From Paenibacillus sp. MSJ-34 (GTDB lineage: Bacteria; Bacillota; Bacilli; Paenibacillales; Paenibacillaceae), in assembly GCF_018918005.1 (NCBI RefSeq), contig NZ_JAHLPR010000045.1:1-58937 (forward strand): a stretch of 58,937 nt of DNA, written 5' to 3'. Position 1 is the first letter of the stretch; every line of letters begins with the position of its first letter. The notes beneath the pieces are model-generated. The model was not told the DNA's origin. It did no database searches and saw only the letters and a program-made list of their open reading frames with translations. This document shows, piece by piece, positions 18,040 to 26,337 of this stretch. Position numbers and translations under genes: made by a program.

Positions 18040-19533
18040 ATGTCTTCTACGAGTATATTGGAAATTAAAAACGTAAGCAAAACCTTTTCTGGAGTAAAGG
18101 CGCTTTCAGATATCTCCTTTGACGTACGCAAGGGGGAGATCCTGGGTTTAATCGGCGAGAATGGCGCCGGCAAATCAACCTTAATCAAAATTTTGGCCGG
18201 CGCGCACCAAAAAGATTCCGGCGAAATACTGCTAAACGGAGAACCTTTTGAAGTCAGGCATCCAATAGAAGCTCAAAATTTGGGACTATCCGTGATTTAT
18301 CAAGAATTTAATTTAATTCCTAGCCTATCCGTGGTAGAGAATATTTATTTAGGAAAGCTCCCGCTAAAGAACGGTTTGGTAAATTGGAAAAAATTAAAGG
18401 AAGATGCCATACAAGTACTGGAGCAGCTTAACTTGGATATTAACGTGATGGAGAAGGTATCCAATCTGTCTGTCGCCAAGCAGCAAATGGTTGAAATCTC
18501 CAAAGCTCTGGCCACCAAAGCCAATGTGCTGATTATGGATGAACCTACGGCCACATTAACCGGAGAAGAAACCGAGATTTTGTTGCGTCAGGTGCGTGAG
18601 CTGAAAGCAAAAGGAATCACGATTATTTTCGTCAGTCATCGGTTGGAGGAATTATTTAGCGTTTGCGACAGGATCGCGGTATTACGGGACGGTACTTATG
18701 TTGGCACGAAAGATACCTGCGATCTTACCAAAGATTCTTTAATTGAAATGATGGTGGGACGACCGTTAGATCAGACTTTTCCGGAGAAAGAGGTTAAGGA
18801 ATTTAAAGAAGAGGTCCTTGCCGTAAAGGGATTGTGTCGCGGAAAATACGTTAAGAATGTAAGCTTTACCCTTCATAAAGGCGAAATATTAGGTGTTGCC
18901 GGATTGGTGGGGGCAGGCAGAACGGAACTGGCGCGCTTAATTTTTGGCGCGGATCGTCCCGATGCCGGTGAAATCTTCCTAAGGTCTAAGGCGGTTACAT
19001 TTAAATCGCCTCATCAAGCGATTAAGAACGGGATTGGACTTGTTCCGGAGGATAGGAAGAATCAAGGATTAGTTATCGAACTTAGCGTACGCGAAAACGC
19101 GATGATGGCAAACTTGGGAAACGCTATTGTCAATGGATTGGTTCATCCGAAGAAAGAAATTGAAATTACGGAAAAGTACATTCAAGAGCTTCAGATCAAA
19201 ACATCGAATGTGAATCAAATCGTGAAGAGGCTTAGTGGAGGCAATCAGCAGAAGGTAGTGCTAGGCAAATGGATGAACGCCGACACCGATGTCCTCATAT
19301 TTGACGAGCCGACGCGCGGGATCGACGTCGGAGCGAAGGCGGAAATTTATAAGTTAATTATTAGCATGGCAGGGCAAGGAAAATCAATTATTTTGATCTC
19401 ATCCGAATTGTCCGAGATTATTGGGTTAAGCGATAATGTGTTGGTGATGTACGAAGGGGAAATAACGGGTACATTATCAAAACATGAGGTAACCCAGGAG
19501 CGAATTATGTACCATGCTACAGGAGGACGATAA
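18040..19533 (+). CDS. rbsA: sugar ABC transporter ATP-binding protein
   Basis: A 497-residue double ATPase. The first domain has Walker A GENGAGKST, LSVAKQQMVEIS as signature and LIMDEPTATLT as Walker B. The second has the degenerate GLVGAGRTE P-loop usual for RbsA/MglA, then LSGGNQQKV and LIFDEPTRGID. It energises uptake with the RbsC-like permease. ATG 18040 is chosen; the frame is open to 18010 (TTG), overlapping rbsD. The stop overlaps the permease start by one base. Confidence 0.93.
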   Translation: MSSTSILEIKNVSKTFSGVKALSDISFDVRKGEILGLIGENGAGKSTLIKILAGAHQKDSGEILLNGEPFEVRHPIEAQNLGLSVIYQEFNLIPSLSVVENIYLGKLPLKNGLVNWKKLKEDAIQVLEQLNLDINVMEKVSNLSVAKQQMVEISKALATKANVLIMDEPTATLTGEETEILLRQVRELKAKGITIIFVSHRLEELFSVCDRIAVLRDGTYVGTKDTCDLTKDSLIEMMVGRPLDQTFPEKEVKEFKEEVLAVKGLCRGKYVKNVSFTLHKGEILGVAGLVGAGRTELARLIFGADRPDAGEIFLRSKAVTFKSPHQAIKNGIGLVPEDRKNQGLVIELSVRENAMMANLGNAIVNGLVHPKKEIEITEKYIQELQIKTSNVNQIVKRLSGGNQQKVVLGKWMNADTDVLIFDEPTRGIDVGAKAEIYKLIISMAGQGKSIILISSELSEIIGLSDNVLVMYEGEITGTLSKHEVTQERIMYHATGGR

Positions 19534-20501
19534 TGGTGGGTGTCGACGCGAAGATCAAGGCAGGATCCGAAGGAGTTTTTCTAAGCCAATTACGAAAAAA
19601 CATGGGAATTGTCATTGTTTTTATCCTACTTTTCATTACGATGAGTTTATTATCGGATAGTTTTTTAACAGCTTACAACTTATTGAACGTTGCTAGACAA
19701 ATTACGATTGTTGCGATTTTAGGCATAGGAATGACGTTCGTTATTTTATCCGGAGAAATCGACTTAAGTGTCGGTTCAATTGTTGCCCTGATCGGATGTC
19801 TGACCACCGGCTTCATGATCTCAGGCTTGCCGGTAACGGTTTCCATAATTATTGGCTTACTGCTCGGAGTAGCGCTTGGTTTTATTAACGGGTTCGTTAC
19901 GACCTATGGAAGAATCCCTTCATTTATTGTAACTCTCGGTATGATGACGATTGCAAGAGGACTTTCCTTGGTGTATACCGACGGATATCCGATCAGCAAT
20001 TTGCCGGAAAGCTTTTCTTTCATTGGAAGAGGCTATATCGGCCCGATTCCCTTTCCGGTTGTCGTGATGGCCGTTTGTTTTATTGTAGGATTTATCGTCT
20101 TGAAATACACTAGGTTTGGAAGAAATGTATATGCTCTTGGCGGAAATGAAGAGGCTGCGCGGCTTTCGGGCATCAAAACCAAATCTACGAAAGTTTCCGT
20201 ATTTGTTATTAGCGGGCTTGCCGCTGCCATCGCGGGAATTATTCTGGCCTCAAGATTAAACTCCGGCCAACCAAGCGCCGGTACATCGATGGAGCTTGAT
20301 GCGATTGCTGCCGTTGTCATTGGCGGGACAAGCTTCTCCGGAGGGAAAGGGAGTATTATCGGCACGCTGATCGGAGCCCTTATTACCGGGGTGATAAGCA
20401 ACGGACTGAATTTACTTGGCGTCTCCTCCTATTGGCAAATGATTACGCTTGGTTTAATTATTGTCGGCGCCGTTTGGATTGATCAATTCCGAAAAGAATA
20501 A
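19533..20501 (+). CDS. rbsC: sugar ABC transporter permease
   Basis: A 322-residue BPD_transp_2 permease with about 8-10 membrane helices. The conserved GEIDLSVGSIVAL, GFVTTYGRIPSFIVTLGMM, GGNEEAARLSGI and VVIGGTSFSGGKGSIIGTLIGA segments are typical of RbsC. Its start overlaps the rbsA stop (TAATG). It is expected to form the channel as a homodimer, because the operon encodes a single permease. Confidence 0.93.
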   Translation: MVGVDAKIKAGSEGVFLSQLRKNMGIVIVFILLFITMSLLSDSFLTAYNLLNVARQITIVAILGIGMTFVILSGEIDLSVGSIVALIGCLTTGFMISGLPVTVSIIIGLLLGVALGFINGFVTTYGRIPSFIVTLGMMTIARGLSLVYTDGYPISNLPESFSFIGRGYIGPIPFPVVVMAVCFIVGFIVLKYTRFGRNVYALGGNEEAARLSGIKTKSTKVSVFVISGLAAAIAGIILASRLNSGQPSAGTSMELDAIAAVVIGGTSFSGGKGSIIGTLIGALITGVISNGLNLLGVSSYWQMITLGLIIVGAVWIDQFRKE

Positions 20502-20531
20502 ATAGATAACGAACATGTGGAGGGAATCACA

Positions 20532-21281
20532 ATGAAAATATTAGTGGCTGGCGAATCTTGGGTGAAACATATTATTCATATTAAAGGTTTCGATACATTT
20601 ACAAATTCGGAGTACGCGGAAGGAATTGAGTGGTTTCGCTCTGCTATGGAAGAAGCGGGGATTGAGATGGATTTTATTCCAAATCATGACGCCCCGGAAA
20701 AGTTCCCAACAACTTTAGAGGAGCTCAATCGCTATCATGTTGTCATATTAAGCGACATTGGCTCGAACACTTTACTTTTATCCAACAGCACATTCTCAAA
20801 GTCTGAATTGGCTGTGAACCGTCTTAACTTAATCAAGGAGTATGTAAGCCTTGGAGGGGGATTTGCGATGGTTGGGGGCTACATGTCCTTCCAAGGGATT
20901 GATGCAAAGGCCAAATACAAAGACACAGCCATAGAAGAAATATTGCCGGTTACCATGCATCCGTTTGACGATCGCTTTGAAGCTCCGGAAGGACTGCATA
21001 TCCATATTGTTTCCCCCGAACATCCGATATTGGAAGGGATTCATGGAGCATGGCCGCATTTCTTGGGATATAATCGCATTCAAGCTAAGGATTCGGGAAC
21101 GGTTCTAGCGGAACATAACGGAAACGCATTTCTTGCGGTAGGAGAGTTTGGAACAGGCAGAACGCTAGCATTTGCAAGTGATTTTGCACCGCACTGGGGT
21201 CCGAAAGAGTTTGTCGAATGGCAGCATTATAACCGTTTATGGACCAATAGCGTGAAATGGCTGGCGGCCAAGGAATCGTGA
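20532..21281 (+). CDS. GATase1-like (DUF1355/ThuA-related) protein
   Basis: A 249-residue protein with the flavodoxin-like class I glutamine-amidotransferase fold: ILVAGESWVKHIIHIKGFDTF at the N-terminus, GGGFAMVGGYMSFQG in the usual nucleophile-elbow position, and FASDFAPHWG near the end. The elbow lacks a cysteine (Met-Val-Gly-Gly), so amidotransferase activity is not expected. The start is ATG 20532, 8 bases after GGAGGG. It lies between rbsC and rbsK in the operon. Relatives are found in sugar and trehalose-utilisation clusters; the function is unproven. Confidence 0.8.
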   Translation: MKILVAGESWVKHIIHIKGFDTFTNSEYAEGIEWFRSAMEEAGIEMDFIPNHDAPEKFPTTLEELNRYHVVILSDIGSNTLLLSNSTFSKSELAVNRLNLIKEYVSLGGGFAMVGGYMSFQGIDAKAKYKDTAIEEILPVTMHPFDDRFEAPEGLHIHIVSPEHPILEGIHGAWPHFLGYNRIQAKDSGTVLAEHNGNAFLAVGEFGTGRTLAFASDFAPHWGPKEFVEWQHYNRLWTNSVKWLAAKES

Positions 21282-21295
21282 AACCAAATAGGCCG

Positions 21296-22243
21296 ATGAA
21301 AAAATTGCTTGTAGTAGGAAGCTATAACGTTGATCTCATTTCTATGACGGACCGCCTTCCGGCTCCGGGTGAAACCGTTTTGGGTTCCTCCTTCTTCACA
21401 TGTCCGGGCGGAAAAGGGGCCAATCAAGCCGTAGCGGCGGCCAAAATGGGGCAAGATACGACTTTTTTGGCCAAAGTAGGCGCTGACTCTTTTGGAGCGG
21501 AAGCTGTTCAGTTTCTCAAAAAACAACATATCAACGCAAATTTGGTTCAACAAGAACAGGGATGCAAAACAGGTACAGCTCAGATTATTGTAAACAGCCA
21601 AGGGGAAAATATCATCGTTGTCTCGCCTGGAGCGAATAATTTATTTTCATCCAACGATATTGTGAGCAATGAAGCCGTCATCTCTGAGGTCGACGCCATT
21701 TTGGTACAGTTTGAAATACCGAAAGAAACGATAGAAACAGCGATACAACTAGCGAAAAAGCATAACAAAACAGTTATCGTTAATCCGGCGCCTGTATTAG
21801 ATATGGACAAATCCGCTTTGAGGGGAATCGATTACTTAACACCTAACGAGCATGAGTTGAAATTACTTTCGAAATGTGCAAGTCTAGCTTCCATCCAAGA
21901 AATAAAAGAAGCCGGAATGAAAGTAATCAGGGAATACAGTGTCAAGAACCTGATTGTCACGTTAGGCAGCAAAGGAGTTTTATACCAAAACGAGGAAAAG
22001 TCGGTTCTGTATCCTTCTTTTAAGGTGAATGCAATTGACACGTCCGGAGCCGGCGATTGTTTCAATGGCGCGTTCTCTTATTTCCTGCTTCAAGGTTTAT
22101 CTATGGATGACGTCGTTTTTTATGCCTCTGCCGCTGCCGCGCTCTCGGTAACGAGATTAGGGACGTCAAGCTCATACCCCGATTTAGAGGAAGTCATGAC
22201 TTTCGCTTCGGAACATCAGATCGAAGAATCGAGACTCCTGTAA
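21296..22243 (+). CDS. rbsK: ribokinase (PfkB family)
   Basis: A 315-residue kinase that phosphorylates ribose at O5. VVGSYNVDLISMTDRLPAPGET and the first PfkB signature GGKGANQAVAAAKMGQ are at the N-terminus. DTSGAGDCFNGAFSYFL near residue 250 has the catalytic Asp of the GAGD motif. ATG 21296 is preferred; GTG 21278, which overlaps the previous stop, is an alternative, and no strong ribosome site distinguishes them. It is the last gene of the operon and is followed by a hairpin. Confidence 0.92.
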   Translation: MKKLLVVGSYNVDLISMTDRLPAPGETVLGSSFFTCPGGKGANQAVAAAKMGQDTTFLAKVGADSFGAEAVQFLKKQHINANLVQQEQGCKTGTAQIIVNSQGENIIVVSPGANNLFSSNDIVSNEAVISEVDAILVQFEIPKETIETAIQLAKKHNKTVIVNPAPVLDMDKSALRGIDYLTPNEHELKLLSKCASLASIQEIKEAGMKVIREYSVKNLIVTLGSKGVLYQNEEKSVLYPSFKVNAIDTSGAGDCFNGAFSYFLLQGLSMDDVVFYASAAAALSVTRLGTSSSYPDLEEVMTFASEHQIEESRLL

Positions 22244-22277
22244 GCGGACATACTGATTTTGATCCATGCATGAATAG

Positions 22278-22305
22278 ATACCCCTGCAGCTTGTTGCAGG
22301 GGTAT
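22278..22305. terminator. terminator after rbsK
   Basis: ATACCCCTGCA and TGCAGGGGTAT form an 11-bp stem with a 6-base loop, 34 bases after the rbsK stop and facing the converging VOC gene. The T tract is short. Confidence 0.7.
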
Positions 22306-22342
22306 TCTGATGCGCCAACTAAGTTTGGAACTGGCCATGAAG

Positions 22343-22726
22343 TTACTTCTGCATAATCTGAATAAGGTTGCCGCATGTATCGTCGAAGATAGCTATTGTG
22401 ACTTCGCCCATTTTGGTCGGCTCCATAGTAAACTTCACGCCGTTTTCCACTAATCGTTTATACTCTTGATTAATATCTGCGACGCCAAACATGGTTGCTG
22501 GGATGCCATCGGCAAATATCTTCTTTTGATACTCTTTGGCGGCAGGATGGTCATTGGGTTCGAGAAAAAGTTCGGTACCGTCCTGATCGTCGGGAGAAAC
22601 AAGCGTTATCCACCGAAATTCTCCGGCGGGAACGTCCTCCTTTTTTACAAACCCCAGCTTTTCCGAATAAAACTCCAGTGCCTTGTCTTGATCTTGAACT
22701 AATATACTGGTAACAAAGATTTTCAT
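22343..22726 (-). CDS. VOC family protein (glyoxalase/bleomycin-resistance fold)
   Basis: A 127-residue single VOC unit. VTSILVQDQDKALEFYSEKLGF opens the first beta-alpha-beta-beta-beta module, and FGVADINQEYKRLVENGVKF with FDDTCGNLIQI closes the second. Such proteins use a metal site formed in a dimer. The substrate may be a glyoxal adduct, an aromatic compound or an antibiotic; none is favoured. It stands alone. Confidence 0.85.
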   Translation of the reverse strand: MKIFVTSILVQDQDKALEFYSEKLGFVKKEDVPAGEFRWITLVSPDDQDGTELFLEPNDHPAAKEYQKKIFADGIPATMFGVADINQEYKRLVENGVKFTMEPTKMGEVTIAIFDDTCGNLIQIMQK

Positions 22727-22926
22727 ACTGTTTTTTCCTCCTTTGATATTTGCGGCGTTGGTGCTCTGCTAACAATCCGGCTCCAATCAGAAGAACCCAT
22801 ACATTCGTCTGAAGTTTTTACTTCAAATTACTCCCCCCATCCTTTCAGCAAAGCGGCCGAGTCGAGTTGCCAAGAGCATTGAATATAGCGTCTTTGTCTC
22901 AATTCATAAATTAAGTATATGCGCTG

Positions 22927-23500
22927 ATGAACGGAAAATCCGTCCCAGCTTCTAAGATTACCTCTGGAGATTTGGCTAAAGTATGGGGTTTGGAAGACGT
23001 TCGGATCGGAGATATCATCGGTGAGCAGTCAAGTCTGATCAAGCATTTCGGCTTTGCCGTTCCCCAGACGGAGACACGGATTGAAGCGGCATTAAAGGAA
23101 AATTACGATGTGGATGTCCGCTTTACGGAGACGGGAACCATCTGCATGGAGAAACCGGAAGGAACGGGTCAGGCGGTGGAGTTCAAATGGGAGGCGGGTA
23201 CGGCTGTTTATGAGCCTATTTACAGATTCGAATTGACGGTGCCCGAAGCGATGATGAGCAAAGCGGTATTCAAATTATCCGCCATCCGGGCAGCGGAGCT
23301 TGCATTCCTTCACACAGGGCGAAGGTTTTATATGGTTGAACCGGCCGGATTCGTTAGGGTGAATGACGGCGTGCCGACAAGAGCTCGAACAGATTATAAT
23401 CCGTTACGCTTATTGAGGCCATGTAGCTATCTTGGCTGCAGTGGAGTGTGATGACGGAAAAAAGATTCATAACTACGGTAGCAGGAAACAATTTGGGAAG
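22927..23500 (+). pseudogene. ribosomal-protection (Tet/EF-G-like) protein remnant
   Basis: The reading frame begins within domain II of an EF-G-like tetracycline ribosomal-protection protein (KITSGDLAKVWGLEDVRIGDIIG), passes through part of domain III (QTETRIEAALKENYDVDVRFTETGTICMEKPEG) and reaches the domain V/C-terminal region (FELTVPEAMMSKAVFKLSAIRA, VNDGVPTRARTDYNPL). The GTPase domain is absent and internal parts are deleted. After TDYNPLRLL the frame ends at 23451. A family-like tail (LAAVECDDGKK) continues in another frame to about 23500. Not functional as a GTPase. Confidence 0.7.
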
Positions 23501-23565
23501 CTAATATTCATAAACTTACCAGTATTACCGATTATTATAGCATATGAATATCGGAGGTATGCTCG

Positions 23566-24264
23566 ATGAATATTACGTTACCTGCTATGTATAATGTTTC
23601 TTTAGTAACACGTTCGCAATAACAAAAAAACAAGACAACGGTCGGTGCTCCTGAGAATGCTTTCGACAAGGCTTTGACTTCCGCCACTGAAAAAGAGACA
23701 CAAGCCATTTCGGAAAAATACGGCCTTTCGGTTGGGATCGAGAACGTTCCCAAGCATGAAAAAGAGATCGTCAGACGCGGAACAAGCGGAAGTTTGCAGG
23801 ATGTGGTCATCGCACCTGGTATCTTGCAAAGAATGAAGACGGATATTGCCCTGAGAGAGAAAGTCTATGGGTATATGAACTATTACACCAATGAGGATCG
23901 AAGAGCGTTCATGCAAATGGAACAAATGTATGGTGTAAACGTAGTTGGTCGCAGTTTGATTATACATGAAGACGGTACCTACACCATCTGGTCGGCCAGC
24001 GTAACCTCTCCATAGGAAGTAGAGAAGGGCAAAAAAATCGAGGCCGAGAAGCAAAAAGAAAAAGCGGAACAAGAACGTAGAACATCTCGGAATGCTCTGG
24101 AAGATTCACCTGCGTTTCCACTTCATTTTACAGGCTTATTGCCTGCTCAAACCCTCAGTTCTTTGAATTCTTCATCCATGGGCATCATGTCGACTCGGGA
24201 TTGGGGACGACAAAATTTGCTATTAAAAATGAATAAGCTGATGTCTACCGTGGATGAAGTGTAA
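23566..24264 (+). pseudogene. DUF6033-like protein with two in-frame stop codons
   Basis: From ATG 23566 (after GGAGG) one frame runs without a shift to TAA 24262-24264, about 232 codons, interrupted by TAA at 23620-23622 (codon 19) and TAG at 24013-24015 (codon 150). Both flanks look coding: MNITLPAMYNVSLVTRSQ before, ENAFDKALTSATEKETQAISEKYG and HEDGTYTIW in the middle, EVEKGKKIEAEKQKEKAEQER after. The layout resembles DUF6033 proteins of Paenibacillus. Each stop is one base from a sense codon. Early decay is the simplest view; sequencing error is possible. Confidence 0.7.
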
Positions 24265-24290
24265 GAACGGGCGATGTACATACATAAGAA

Positions 24291-24327
24291 AATCCAACTT
24301 CCTAGCGTTAAGGAAATTGGATTTTTT
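24291..24327. terminator. two-way terminator between the DUF6033-like and erm genes
   Basis: AATCCAACTTCCT pairs with AGGAAATTGGATT (12 of 13 positions) around a 7-base loop. TTTTTT follows on the plus strand and TTTTC on the minus strand, so it can end both converging transcripts. Confidence 0.8.
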
Positions 24328-24362
24328 CGCAAGTGCTACTTTTCGTGGCTTCAAAAACGGTC

Positions 24363-25214
24363 TCATGTCCTCTTGTTTGCTCTTGGCCAATAATGACGCG
24401 GTACCATTTGAACCATTGTTTGAAAAACCGTCCCCCATTGTTTTTCATTGAGTGTTCCGATAGGCTGTTCATGGTTCATTTTTAGATTCCTTCTCAAATG
24501 CTTCATTTGGGGCGGAGTAAAGATCCCTCGTAAAGCCAAATCGATAGGGGCTTGCGGTTCTTTTAGCGCGTATTCGGCAAGCCCTGCAAAAGCAATGCAA
24601 TCTTTGGACGCTATAACCGCTTCTTTTTTGCGTGTGATCGTCACCATGGCCGAGTCCACCTTGGGAGGAGGGGAGAAATGATCTCGGGAAATGGTTTTCA
24701 CCAAGCGAATGTCGAACCGCATTCTCCAAACTAAAACATAAGCATTTTTAATGAAGTTTTGCGTGAATCGTCTGGCCGCTCCTTTTTCCATGACGATGAC
24801 GCCTCTTTGAAAGCTGCTTGAAGGATGGTTCAGAAGCTTCTTCATAATTGGCGTTGTGATGGCGTACGGAATATTGGAGACAACAACAAACTTTTCTTTG
24901 GGCAAACGGATTTTCATCATGTCTTGATGAATAATGATTGTATTTGGATGTTGCGCGGTTTTCCGTTTGAGTATGTCGACAAATTTGGCATCGTATTCCA
25001 CCGCTAATACCTTTCCGGCTCTTTGATTCAACACAGTTGTCAAGGCGCCCTTTCCAGCTCCCAACTCTAAAACGGTATCTTCGATGCTTATATTCGCTCG
25101 ATCGACAATTTCATGAATCAACTTCTTGTTATGCATCAAATGCTGGCCGGAAAAATTGGGAGGCTCCCCGCGGCTTAACTTTTTCCCGCTGTACTTATGA
25201 ATTTTTTTGGTCAT
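24363..25214 (-). CDS. erm: 23S rRNA (adenine-2058-N6) methyltransferase Erm
   Basis: A 283-residue rRNA adenine dimethylase. Methylation of A2058 blocks macrolide, lincosamide and streptogramin B binding. [18 protein letters not shown], motif [16 protein letters not shown], the catalytic [13 protein letters not shown] (motif IV) and [14 protein letters not shown] are diagnostic and closest in style to the ErmD/K group of bacilli. The start is ATG 25214, after GGAG with a 5-base gap. The N-terminus [24 protein letters not shown] fits Erm. The upstream leader carries two terminators, which implies antibiotic-induced attenuation. Confidence 0.93.
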   Translation of the reverse strand: MTKKIHKYSGKKLSRGEPPNFSGQHLMHNKKLIHEIVDRANISIEDTVLELGAGKGALTTVLNQRAGKVLAVEYDAKFVDILKRKTAQHPNTIIIHQDMMKIRLPKEKFVVVSNIPYAITTPIMKKLLNHPSSSFQRGVIVMEKGAARRFTQNFIKNAYVLVWRMRFDIRLVKTISRDHFSPPPKVDSAMVTITRKKEAVIASKDCIAFAGLAEYALKEPQAPIDLALRGIFTPPQMKHLRRNLKMNHEQPIGTLNEKQWGTVFQTMVQMVPRHYWPRANKRT

Positions 25215-25236
25215 ATTATCTCCGCCTTTCGCAATT

Positions 25237-25264
25237 AAAAAAATCACAGGCGATCTGCCTGCGA
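25237..25264 (-). terminator. leader terminator 2 directly before erm
   Basis: On the minus strand TCGCAGGC pairs along all 8 positions (one G-T) with GCCTGTGA across a 5-base loop, followed by TTTTTTT. It lies only 22 bases before the erm start codon, so it must be read through for expression. Confidence 0.8.
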
Positions 25265-25370
25265 TTCAGAGTAAAGGGAAGAAGACCCATCTTTAATTAA
25301 GGGGTTTGCCAAGGTAGCCGTCACCTAATAAACCTTCCTTTTGTCTTGCAAAAGAAGGTAAACAATCCAT

Positions 25371-25402
25371 AAAAAAAGAAAGGCAGAACGATCCGCCTTT
25401 CT
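25371..25402 (-). terminator. leader terminator 1 upstream of erm
   Basis: On the minus strand AGAAAGGC and GCCTTTCT form a stem with an inner loop, followed by TTTTTTT. It is a strong intrinsic terminator about 160 bases before the erm start, positioned to stop transcription early. Confidence 0.75.
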
Positions 25403-25440
25403 ACACATTACATATTTGCTATGCGAACATGAAGATTATT

Positions 25441-26111
25441 AAAAAAGGACAGACTGATCCCGTTTACTCCGCCTACGCAAGCAGAGCCTTTGAACGTATT
25501 CAATTACCGGTTCAAAGTAGGGAAACGCAGTCTCATTGAATGTGTCACTTTTTAATAATCCTCCTTGAATTTTAAAAAATATAACTATCAATATAAATGG
25601 TTTTGCGGAAAAAGTCAACGATTCCATCTTCGATTCAGCTTCGGCGTACGAACACAGCATCTGAATGGCGCTAACGAACTTGAGAAACGCTATAGCCGTA
25701 AAATCGATGCCATTTCAAATTCAACGAAACTCCAAGACGTTATTAGAGCGAAATACCGCCGCATTACCTACTATTTTGATGAATAACAATTTCTAGTTTC
25801 GTAAGAAAATATAGAAGCTCCATTTCCTTCGAATAACGATGCTAGGTTTCGTAAGCTGTATTTGCGGTATCGCTTGTTCCCGCTCGCTACTTCCCAATAT
25901 TCCAGTTCCGCCAACTTATGCGGCCCGCCGGGCATATTGGTCCGATATTCGCAGGTAATCTGTTAATTACAAGCGTCAAACAGTGATTTTTTGCATTTCA
26001 ATCGCTCCTTTTTCATTGATATGGCCTTTTGTTACCCATTTTTCCCAATTCTATACTAAAGCGATAGATTTTAAATGATAGATATGATAGAATATGAGCA
26101 ACAAAGCGAAT
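25441..26111. other. intergenic region without a confident gene
   Basis: This stretch between the erm leader and the first riboswitch has one modest frame at 25565-25786 whose end (RKIDAISNSTKLQDVIRAKYRRITYYFDE) looks coding-like but matches no family I know; it could be a gene remnant. The remainder is AT-rich and shows no clear promoter, repeat or RNA. Confidence 0.4.
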
Positions 26112-26199
26112 TCACGATAATGGCAAACCTGTTGAAAGGCAGGGACGCAAAGCTACAGGGCCTTCTCTTATGATAAGATGGCAGCCAGTTACCGAAGGG
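26112..26199 (+). ncRNA. c-di-GMP-I (GEMM-I) riboswitch aptamer 1
   Basis: The order of conserved GEMM-I elements is present: GGCAAACC, a GAAA tetraloop, GGGACGCAAAGC, a CAGGGCCT strand, then GATGGCAGCC and GTTACCG. This class binds cyclic di-GMP. It is followed within 5 bases by AAGCTTTTTTTG, which may act as a weak terminator. It lies 40 bases before a second aptamer of the same class. Confidence 0.9.
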
Positions 26200-26238
26200 A
26201 CAAGCTTTTTTTGTTTTTCTTCCCCAAAATAAAGCTTT

Positions 26239-26326
26239 ACACGATAATGGCAAACCTGTCGAAAGGCAGGGACGCAAAGCTATAGGGCCTTCTTAACTAT
26301 AAGATGGCAGCCTGGCCGCCGAAGGG
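26239..26326 (+). ncRNA. c-di-GMP-I (GEMM-I) riboswitch aptamer 2
   Basis: A second GEMM-I aptamer with GGCAAACC, GAAA, GGGACGCAAAGC, TAGGGCCT, GATGGCAGCC and a GGCCGCCG 3' strand that departs slightly from the usual GTTACCG. Its last bases, GAAGGG, run into GAAGGGAG (26321-26328), the ribosome site for the GTG at 26338. The closing stem therefore overlaps the site of translation initiation, which points to translational control by c-di-GMP. Confidence 0.88.
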
Positions 26327-26337
26327 AGTTTTATAGA

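Larger units (their letters stand above)
25215..25440 (-). promoter_or_regulatory. erm leader with two attenuator terminators and a small ORF
   Basis: Reading towards erm, a first terminator (25402-25371) is followed by a 25-codon ORF from ATG about 25370 to TAA about 25293 (starts MDCLPSFARQK). That ORF holds an internal dyad, ACCTTCTTTTG with CAAAAGGAAGGT (25358-25331). A second terminator (25264-25237) then lies just before the erm ribosome site. ErmK is known to use leader-peptide-controlled attenuation. Here the small ORF lacks a clear ribosome site, and a 3-codon ORF (ATG at 25431) further upstream lacks one too, so which peptide is read is unclear. Confidence 0.6.

Noticed and set aside
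23620-24015. stop-codon recoding as selenocysteine in the DUF6033-like gene
   Set aside because: The stops are TAA and TAG, not TGA, and no SECIS-like hairpin was seen.
25565-25786. 73-codon open frame between erm and the riboswitches
   Set aside because: It has no ribosome site and no known family; the C-terminal part looks mildly coding-like, so it is noted only as a possible remnant.
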